Made by a program: the position numbers and the translations under genes. A stretch of DNA of 5,817 nt from an uncultured Opitutia bacterium (GTDB lineage: Bacteria > Verrucomicrobiota > Verrucomicrobiia > Opitutales > UBA953), in the NCBI GenBank assembly GCA_903910245.1, contig CAIVYX010000099.1, positions 1-5,817 of the forward strand, in the 5' to 3' direction. Below the pieces are notes generated by a model. The model did no database searches, was not told where the DNA came from, and saw nothing but the letters and a program-made list of their open reading frames with translations. How positions within the stretch are numbered: the first letter of the stretch is position 1; the number at the start of each line of letters is the position of its first letter. Of this stretch, positions 1-5,040 are shown piece by piece.

Positions 1-77
1 CTACGGCGTGCTGTATCGTGCATTTACCAATCGATTAAAGGGGTGGTCACGCATGAAGGATTCATTAAAACGAGCCA

Positions 78-1754
78 ATGCCCCTGAAGCGTCTCTTTAC
101 GTTCCTTCTCACCCTGTCCTGCTTGGCCCTGTCGGCCAACGAGGTCGGCCTGGAATCGACCAACCCAAGCCGCTTCGGAGCCAAGTTCGTCGAGAGCAGT
201 GGCAAGGTCGCCGCGGAGTTCAACGGCGACCACGGCGTCTTCGCTTTCTTCAGTTTCTCCGACAAGGGCGAATGGTCTGCCGAAGCGCTGGTGACCATGC
301 CGACCGGCAAGTCGGCCACGCTGACGGGCAAGGTCGCCGGCAAGGCGTACAATGCGTCCGGTAAAATCGAGGGCACGGGCAAGCCTGAGTGGGTCGCTCT
401 GGGGACATTCAATGCGCTGGCCGACGCACCCGCCTTCTTACAGCTCGAAGCCAAAGAACGCAAAGGCACTATCACCCTGCACGGCTATCGCTTCACCTGC
501 GCAACGAACGCCAAGGCCAAGGCGACCGCGGTGCCGCTCCTCCACCTGAAGACCGCCTACACGGAATCGCCGGAAATCTCTGTCGGCGACCGCGGCGGCG
601 TCGGTGCGGCCACGATTCAGAAAGCCGGTGGACGATTACTCATCCCCGTGGTCGTGGAAAAACTGGGTGTGAAGAAACTCTCCGTACGCTTCACCGCGAA
701 CAAAGGCTCCACGGCCACCCTGGCCGCGCACGTCGTCGACAACCTCAAGATAGATGCGCTGAAGAAGACGGCCAAGGTCGCCGTCCAGCTCGCTGGTACC
801 GGCAAGCCCGCGCTCTCCAAGGAGATCGCCCTCACCTTCCCTGCCGCCGGCACTTATCTCGTCGCGCTGGACGCCCAGGAAGCCTCAGGGAGCGTGACGC
901 TTAACGGGCTCCTGCTCAACGGCGCGACCAATCCGGAGATCTGGGCGCTCCCGAACGGCAATGCGCAGTCGGTGCACTTCGGCTACCCAGTACCCAAGGG
1001 TGAGACCGCCCTCTGGGCCTACGCCGAATCGAAGTCTCTCCCCGGACCGCCCACGACCTACAACTGCGTGCTGGGCTTTGGCCACGGCTACTTCGGCTAC
1101 CAGCGCAAGACCGCCGGCCCGGAAGCCAAGGACCGAGTGTTCATCTACTCGCTCTGGGACAACGGCTACGTGAAGAACGACGCCAAGAAGGTCAGCGCTG
1201 AAGAACTCCGCGACCTCGTCGTGACGACCGTCGCCAAGGGCGAAGGCGTCAACGCCTCGGCCTTCGACCACGAAGGCTCGGGCGGCCACAGTGACCTTCC
1301 CTACGCTTGGAAGGATAACGCGACCTATTCGTTCCTGCTTGGCGTGAAAGCCGACGGCGATGCGGCGACTTTCTCCGCCTGGGTCAAGCTCGCCGAGACC
1401 GGACAGTGGCGCTTCCTGACCTCGTTCCGTCGCCCGAAGACCGTGGCTAAGATCGACGGCCTCTATTCCTTCGTCGAGGACTGGTCTGGATCATACGGCC
1501 AGGTCGAACGCAAATGCCTCTATTCCAACCTCTGGATCCGCAACGCTGCCGGCAAGTGGATCGCGCTCAAAGAAGCCAAGACCAGCGCAACCTCGGAACT
1601 CGGCCGCAAGGACTACGCCCATACCGTCGAAGGCAACTCCGTGGCGCTGATCACCGGTGGATACTCGAGCACCGACGGCAAACGTGGCGTGATGCTCGCG
1701 GTGCCGGCGGGCAAAGAGCCGGTGGTGGAGTTGGATAAATTACCGACGAAGTAA
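78..1754 (+). CDS. Secreted DUF3472 domain protein with duplicated N-terminal module
   Basis: This is a 558-residue exported protein of unknown exact role. Residues 1-20 form a signal peptide (basic MPLKR, a hydrophobic stretch, likely cleavage after ALSA). The DUF3472 region spans roughly residues 330-500. It shows GHGYFGYQ (335-342), RVFIYSLWD (353-361), HEGSGGHS (398-405) followed by an aromatic YAWK, SFRRP (449-453) and GLYSFVEDW (461-469), matching the family's glycine-rich EGxGGxS and FRRP blocks. Residues about 70-145 and 205-285 resemble each other and look like two beta-sandwich or carbohydrate-binding-type modules; DUF5077, often found before DUF3472, is one possibility. The start is set by an in-frame TAA at 66-68 with no other start between. 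AAGGA at 56-60 is too far upstream (17 bases) to be a good ribosome site. An extracellular polysaccharide-related role is inferred only from the family's usual company. The gene converges on the receptor gene. Confidence 0.85.
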   Translation: MPLKRLFTFLLTLSCLALSANEVGLESTNPSRFGAKFVESSGKVAAEFNGDHGVFAFFSFSDKGEWSAEALVTMPTGKSATLTGKVAGKAYNASGKIEGTGKPEWVALGTFNALADAPAFLQLEAKERKGTITLHGYRFTCATNAKAKATAVPLLHLKTAYTESPEISVGDRGGVGAATIQKAGGRLLIPVVVEKLGVKKLSVRFTANKGSTATLAAHVVDNLKIDALKKTAKVAVQLAGTGKPALSKEIALTFPAAGTYLVALDAQEASGSVTLNGLLLNGATNPEIWALPNGNAQSVHFGYPVPKGETALWAYAESKSLPGPPTTYNCVLGFGHGYFGYQRKTAGPEAKDRVFIYSLWDNGYVKNDAKKVSAEELRDLVVTTVAKGEGVNASAFDHEGSGGHSDLPYAWKDNATYSFLLGVKADGDAATFSAWVKLAETGQWRFLTSFRRPKTVAKIDGLYSFVEDWSGSYGQVERKCLYSNLWIRNAAGKWIALKEAKTSATSELGRKDYAHTVEGNSVALITGGYSSTDGKRGVMLAVPAGKEPVVELDKLPTK

Positions 1755-1770
1755 GCGAAGCTTACTTCGT
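1746..1770 (+). terminator. Perfect hairpin over the stop codon of the DUF3472 gene
   Basis: An 11-base-pair perfect stem (1746-1756 with 1760-1770) closes a three-base GAA loop. The left arm contains the last codons and the TAA stop (1752-1754) of the DUF3472 gene. It is placed like a terminator, but no T-run follows; the next bases are GGGGG. It may act with the next two hairpins as a termination or mRNA-end stabilising structure. Confidence 0.5.
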
Positions 1771-1788
1771 GGGGGAAGTTCCCCCACG
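1768..1788. terminator. GC-rich central hairpin of the convergent intergenic region
   Basis: CGTGGGGG (1768-1775) pairs perfectly with CCCCCACG (1781-1788) around an AAGTT loop. The inverted symmetry continues into the loop (AA/TT), so the DNA is palindromic around base 1778 and gives the same hairpin from either strand. It shares three bases with each flanking hairpin. It suits a bidirectional barrier between convergent genes, but neither strand has a T-tract. Confidence 0.45.
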
Positions 1789-1812
1789 CGGCGCTTATTA
1801 GAAGCGCCGCGT
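1786..1812 (-). terminator. Perfect hairpin over the stop codon of the receptor gene
   Basis: An 11-base-pair perfect stem (1786-1796 with 1802-1812) closes a five-base ATTAG loop. Read on the minus strand, the first arm is the last receptor codons (T-R-R-F) and the TAA stop falls in the loop. It mirrors the hairpin at 1746-1770, so each convergent gene has its stop inside a strong hairpin. No T-run follows. Confidence 0.5.
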
Positions 1813-3639
1813 CAGACCCAAGTACGCCGAACGGGGCTGGGCGCCGAAGCCAAAGGCGGCGGGCGGAGCGTCCTCGCCGAAGAGGTTCTCGATGCGCAGG
1901 GAGATCTCGGTGTTATCGGAAAGGGTGCGGCGGATCCAGACGCGCACGAAGGTGGCGTTCGGTAGGCTGACCCGACTCCCACTGTTCCAGTCGAAATCTT
2001 CGCGTCCGCGCAAATGCGTCGCCGAGACGCCGAAAGTCCAGTCATCGCTCGGGGTGACTTCCAAGCCGAGCGTGAGCGTAAGCGTCGGGCGTCGCAGCAG
2101 CTTGTCGCCAGCCAGCCCGGTACCGAGATAGTAATCCGTGGATTGGATCTCGGTGTCGAGCCAGGTAGTTGCACCGAAAAGTCGTATGCCCTTGGCGGGG
2201 CGCGTCTCAAGGCCAGCCTCGACCCCTTGGGTCCGGGCCTTGGCGATATTATAGGTCTGGTAGCTGGTTGGATTATAATCGATGAGGTCGGTGAGTTCGT
2301 TGCGGAAAGCGACGAGCGTCCACGACAGCGCGCCGGGTACGGCATTCTCATGACGTAGGCCGATTTCTGTGCCGGTATTGCTTTCCGGACGCAACGGCAG
2401 GCCGAGGTGCGTGCCATAGGCGAGGTCATTAGCCGCGGGCGTACGGTAAGCGGTACCGACCTTAGCGTGAGCCAGCAGTTCCTTGGTGAAGCGATGCGAA
2501 TAGGAGACCTCGCCCGTGGTCTTGCCCGCAAAATCCGTGAAGCGATCGTCGCGGACGGAAGCACGGACGCGGTCGGTAGCGGTCACCTGCCAGTCAGCAC
2601 GCGTCCAGACACCAAGGCTTTCATGCGTGTCCGCCCAGGTCAGGCTGTTCGCGGCGGTGTCAAACTGCTCGAAACTCGAACGCTCATAGGAAAGGCCGAG
2701 GCCCAGGGTAAGATCGGTGCGCACCTTGCGATCGACGAAGGCCGTCAACTCATCACGATTCAGCAGGTAGCGATTGGCGAAAGGAACAGTAACACTCGAG
2801 ATGGCACTGCCGGCGCGTGACCAGAAGACGGAGCCTTGCGTGTTTTCATCCTGAAAGCGAAGGCCAGGCGACAACAACCAGCCGCTGTCGCGCTGCCAAT
2901 CCGTCAGGCTTGCGGCGCCTCCGATATCCTGCCCGGGCAGGCCAGCTTTGCCATGATCCGCCGAGCCAACGAGGTCGAAGACAAGGTTGGGCGACAAACG
3001 CCACTCGTGTTTGAGATAGGTGCTCAGCGCATCACGGTCACCGTTCGGACGCCAGCCGTCGTCGTGCGAGGCCGAGAGACTGACGGCGGTGCCATTCGTG
3101 GCCGCTTGCGTACCGACAGCGTTGTTCGACAGGAACGCGAGACCCAGCGAGCCACGTCCATAGGAACCGCCTTCGGCAATGAGCGTCGAGCCGGCCTTAG
3201 CGGTGAGGGGCGACTGCTGACGCAGGTCGATCACGCCACCAAGGGCATTAGCCCCATAGAGCGAAGAGGACGGCCCACGGAGGATTTCCACGGAGGACAA
3301 ACCAAAGATGCGGTAGCGTCCAATCTCATAGGAATTGGAAAAGCCCTGCGGAAGACGACGGCCATCCAGGAGCACCGCCGTCTGGGTGGAGTTCGTACCA
3401 CGGAGGAAGAGTGAACCCACGGAGCCTTCGCCCGACTGCTCGGTCGCGTAGACGCCCGGGGCACCGCCCAGGAGGCTGGTGAGCGTCGTCAGGCCAGATT
3501 CTGTCGCGGCCGTGACATCCAGGCGACTGACCGAAGGCGAGGCGTCAGCCAGTGGTGCGGCTTGCCGAGTTTCGATCACGACGGTCTCAGGCAGACGCGT
3601 GGGCGCTTGGGCGAGGAAGATTGCGAGGATGCTAAACAT
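1798..3639 (-). CDS. TonB-dependent outer-membrane receptor, BtuB-like
   Basis: This is a 613-residue outer-membrane active transporter, close to the length of E. coli BtuB. A TonB box (ETVVI, 18-22) lies near the N-terminus. The plug covers about residues 25-145 and has LFLRG (77-81), VLLDGRRL (89-96) and VEILRGPSSSLYGANALGG (117-135). The beta-barrel covers about 150-613 and has GTAYRTPAAND (395-405), LRPESNTGTEIGLRH (416-430) and the BtuB-resembling DLIDYNP then YNIAKARTQGVEA (451-475). It has IENLFG (583-588) near the end and terminates in phenylalanine, as outer-membrane barrels do. The BtuB-like C-terminal third suggests a corrinoid ligand, but an iron chelate or other ligand is possible. 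The signal peptide is odd: only about 12 residues (MFSILAIFLAQA) with no N-terminal basic residue. There is no alternative ATG, GTG or TTG before the in-frame stop at 3673-3675. The gene diverges from the ACT gene; no cobalamin riboswitch fits in the 103-base spacer. Confidence 0.93.
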   Translation of the reverse strand: MFSILAIFLAQAPTRLPETVVIETRQAAPLADASPSVSRLDVTAATESGLTTLTSLLGGAPGVYATEQSGEGSVGSLFLRGTNSTQTAVLLDGRRLPQGFSNSYEIGRYRIFGLSSVEILRGPSSSLYGANALGGVIDLRQQSPLTAKAGSTLIAEGGSYGRGSLGLAFLSNNAVGTQAATNGTAVSLSASHDDGWRPNGDRDALSTYLKHEWRLSPNLVFDLVGSADHGKAGLPGQDIGGAASLTDWQRDSGWLLSPGLRFQDENTQGSVFWSRAGSAISSVTVPFANRYLLNRDELTAFVDRKVRTDLTLGLGLSYERSSFEQFDTAANSLTWADTHESLGVWTRADWQVTATDRVRASVRDDRFTDFAGKTTGEVSYSHRFTKELLAHAKVGTAYRTPAANDLAYGTHLGLPLRPESNTGTEIGLRHENAVPGALSWTLVAFRNELTDLIDYNPTSYQTYNIAKARTQGVEAGLETRPAKGIRLFGATTWLDTEIQSTDYYLGTGLAGDKLLRRPTLTLTLGLEVTPSDDWTFGVSATHLRGREDFDWNSGSRVSLPNATFVRVWIRRTLSDNTEISLRIENLFGEDAPPAAFGFGAQPRSAYLGLTRRF

Positions 3640-3676
3640 ACATATCTTTGTATCCGTATATGTAGATGTAAATCAA
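3639..3676 (-). promoter_or_regulatory. Putative promoter and inverted repeat before the receptor gene
   Basis: This is the most AT-rich part of the window. On the minus strand TTGATT (3676-3671) could be a -35 element, with GATACA (3654-3649) a weak -10 at a 16-base spacing. Transcription would then begin only a few bases before the ATG, giving a nearly leaderless mRNA. A 7-base inverted repeat (3639-3645 with 3658-3664, TACATAT/ATATGTA) overlaps the start codon and the candidate -10, a plausible operator position. I recognise no known regulator box. Confidence 0.3.
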
Positions 3677-3684
3677 GTTAAAGG

Positions 3685-3710
3685 TTTAGCCTCTTTCAGA
3701 TGAGGCTGGA
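3685..3710. promoter_or_regulatory. Inverted repeat in the divergent spacer
   Basis: AGCCTC (3688-3693) and GAGGCT (3702-3707) are perfect inverted copies around an eight-base centre. In plus-strand RNA the stem extends to about nine pairs (3685-3710), two of them G-U. It lies 33 bases before the ACT-protein start and upstream of the receptor promoter, so it could be a leader hairpin for the first or an operator for either. It has no terminator T-run. Confidence 0.3.
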
Positions 3711-3742
3711 GAAACGCATCCGGATTGTCATCATGACTTTCG

Positions 3743-4201
3743 ATGGCCGCCGACATTTCCCAGCAACCTGACCTCGGACCTGTCCGCCAGTTCTCTATCT
3801 TCGTCGAGAACAAGGTCGGCCGACTCAACGAAATGATCGAGTCCCTCGCTGGCGCCGACGTCCATATCATGGCGCTGTGCCTGGTGGACACGACCGACTC
3901 CACCATCATCCGTATCGTCGTCGACTACCCGGAGCGGGCCGAGCAAATCCTCGACAAGCACCGCTTCGCGCATGACGACGTCCCGGTCGTCGCCATCGAA
4001 CTCCAGTCGGAGTCCCAGCTCAAGGACGTCACCCGCCTCCTACTCAAGGCCGAGATCAATATCCATTACGTCTACCCTTTCCTCTTCCGTCCGAACGGCC
4101 GCTACGGTCTCGTCGTCCGCACGGAAGCCCAGGAACTCGCCGCCTCCGTCCTTTCCAGCCACGGCATCACCGTCCTAGGCCGGAACGATATTGCCCGCTA
4201 A
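3743..4201 (+). CDS. Tandem ACT domain protein
   Basis: This is a 152-residue soluble protein consisting almost wholly of two ACT domains, at about residues 15-75 and 82-150. The first has the typical opening beta strand and ligand-loop pattern QFSIFVENKVGRLNEM (16-31), then GADVHIMAL and TIIRIVVDYPERA. The second has LLLKAEINIHYVYPF (99-113) and YGLVVRTEAQELAASVL, where helix and strand spacing repeat the first. Length and layout match the small stand-alone double-ACT family (COG4747 type). ACT domains bind small ligands, usually amino acids, and such proteins are thought to be allosteric sensors; the ligand here is unknown. The start is fixed by an in-frame TGA at 3734-3736 just upstream. 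No ribosome-binding sequence is visible. The gene is divergent from the receptor, and a repeat element starts five bases after its stop. Confidence 0.88.
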   Translation: MAADISQQPDLGPVRQFSIFVENKVGRLNEMIESLAGADVHIMALCLVDTTDSTIIRIVVDYPERAEQILDKHRFAHDDVPVVAIELQSESQLKDVTRLLLKAEINIHYVYPFLFRPNGRYGLVVRTEAQELAASVLSSHGITVLGRNDIAR

Positions 4202-4205
4202 AAGA

Positions 4206-4301
4206 GAGTATCGAGTCTGGAGTATTGAGTATCGGGGGATGGAACGGCTACCGCCGCCAGCTGCTTCGCTACCTATACTCCATACTCCACACTCTATTCA
4301 C
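4206..4301. repeat. Palindromic element made of 7-base repeat arrays
   Basis: Four contiguous heptamers of consensus GAGTATN fill 4206-4233, followed by GG. Four more fill 4274-4301 in inverted orientation, preceded by CC. The fourth, outermost right-hand unit is the most degenerate (GTGAATA on the minus strand). Aligned as arms of a hairpin (30 bases each) they match at 24 positions. The 36-base centre (4236-4271) is GC-rich and not repetitive. The element starts five bases after the ACT gene's stop and ends 58 bases before the next gene's start. It could be a REP-like or MITE-like intergenic repeat or a 3'-end hairpin. No transposase is present nearby. Confidence 0.75.
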
Positions 4302-4359
4302 AGGTCACCCTATCCGTTTGCATCTCCGCCCGAGATGGGCAAAGTTCCTCTCCCTTCTC

Positions 4360-4812
4360 ATGAGCCGGTACTACTTCGCCTACGCTTCCAATCTGGACTC
4401 CACCCAGATGGAGCGCCGTTGCCCCGGCTCCAGCTATCGCGGCAAGGCCTTCCTGCCTAAGCATCGCCTCGCCTTCACGCACCCGAGCTCGACTTGGGGC
4501 GGCGGTTCGGCAGACGTCTTGGAAGACCAGGATACTCCCGGCGTCTGGGGCGCAGTGTACGAGATGACGGCTGACGACTGGAAGCGCATGGATGACGCCG
4601 AAGGCTCAGCCTACAAGCGCATCAAGATGACCGTCCTCGAAGCTGGCCTCGAAGACTGCCCGCTCGACTGCCAGGCCTACAAGGTCGTCGATCCCACCGG
4701 CCCGCACCTACCCTCGAAGCTTTACCACGAGAAGATCGTGCGGGGCGCGCTCGCCCGCGGCCTGCCCGCCGGCTGGATCGCGTGGCTTCGCGGTCTCTCG
4801 ACCAAGGCCTAA
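4360..4812 (+). CDS. Gamma-glutamylcyclotransferase-like (GGCT/AIG2-type) protein
   Basis: This 150-residue cytoplasmic protein has the gamma-glutamylcyclotransferase fold. That family releases 5-oxoproline from gamma-glutamyl amines or dipeptides. The N-terminal substrate loop reads YFAYASNLD (5-13), where many family members have YGSN. A HPSSTWGGGSADV block (41-53) and GVWGAVYEM (61-69) follow, then MDDAEGSAYKR (77-87), whose Glu81 aligns with the catalytic glutamate of human GGCT. The C-terminal pattern SKLYHEKIVRGALARGLP (119-136) is also typical. I start at 4360 because the family motif begins at residue 5. The frame stays open upstream to 4225, but that would translate the repeat element at 4206-4301. 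No ribosome-binding sequence is visible. The exact substrate cannot be read from sequence, and related AIG2-like proteins have varied activities. The gene is flanked by two repeat-array palindromes. Confidence 0.85.
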   Translation: MSRYYFAYASNLDSTQMERRCPGSSYRGKAFLPKHRLAFTHPSSTWGGGSADVLEDQDTPGVWGAVYEMTADDWKRMDDAEGSAYKRIKMTVLEAGLEDCPLDCQAYKVVDPTGPHLPSKLYHEKIVRGALARGLPAGWIAWLRGLSTKA

Positions 4813-4835
4813 CGTGGCCAAGCCGAAAGGCGGGT

Positions 4836-4952
4836 GGTTGATCGGTTGATCAGTTGAAGCGAGGGAAATAGCCCCAGGAACTAAGAGGAAGAACGCGGGT
4901 CAGACCCCTTCACCCCCTCGGCTCAACGATTCAACCTTTCAACAGGTCAACG
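4836..4952. repeat. Palindromic element made of 8-base repeat arrays
   Basis: Three contiguous octamers with core GTTGA occupy 4836-4859 and are followed by CGAGGG. The right side (4915-4952) holds CCCTCG and then four octamers in inverted orientation. Aligning the 30-base left arm (4836-4865) with 4915-4944 inverted gives 23 matches, including a perfect CGAGGG. The centre (4866-4914) contains the palindrome GGGTCAGACCC. The design copies that of 4206-4301 but with a different unit length and core. It starts 24 bases after the cyclotransferase stop, so it may also be a transcript-end structure. It is probably a repeat family present elsewhere in the genome (inference). Confidence 0.72.
4897..4907. 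repeat. GGGTC-A-GACCC palindrome inside the octamer element
   Basis: This is an 11-base perfect palindrome with a single central base, located between the two octamer arrays. Similar GGGGTCTGACCC-type strings occur, from memory, in REP-like sequences linked with Y1 (IS200-like) transposases in other bacteria. That link is recollection, not something visible here. Confidence 0.4.
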
Positions 4953-4970
4953 AGGGCTCGTCGGGCCCTC
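4952..4970. repeat. Short GC-rich stem-loop
   Basis: GAGGGC (4952-4957) and GCCCTC (4965-4970) form a six-pair stem with a seven-base loop directly after the octamer array. It might end the cyclotransferase transcript, but no T-run follows, so a terminator role is only a guess. Confidence 0.3.
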
Positions 4971-5040
4971 AATACGGTGGACAGCGGGGGGCGGTTTCAT
5001 CAATTCTGCCCCCACCCCGCCACCCCCCATTTACCATCCC

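Noticed and set aside
118..127. Lipoprotein signal (Cys15 in the DUF3472 leader)
   Set aside because: The residues before Cys15 (T-L-S) fit a lipobox poorly; ordinary signal peptidase cleavage after ALSA fits better.
8..364. Open frame at the left edge, with an ATG at 53 preceded by AAAGGGG
   Set aside because: It overlaps the DUF3472 gene in another frame; only the frame from 78 gives a signal peptide and family motifs.
2407..3414. Plus-strand open frames of 137 and 192 codons inside the receptor gene
   Set aside because: They are antisense to a strongly supported receptor, show no recognisable motif, and long shadow frames are common in GC-rich DNA.
3640..3742. Cobalamin riboswitch before a BtuB-like receptor
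   Set aside because: The spacer is only 103 bases, too short for that class, and no B12-box-like sequence was seen.
3733..3771. Twelve-codon frame overlapping the ACT gene start
   Set aside because: It could be a leader peptide, but it has no ribosome site, no attenuator hairpin and no informative composition.
4225..4359. N-terminal extension of the cyclotransferase
   Set aside because: It would be encoded by the heptamer repeat element, and the family motif starts four residues after the ATG at 4360.
4206..4952. CRISPR array
   Set aside because: Units are only 7 or 8 bases, contiguous and without spacers, and are arranged as inverted pairs.
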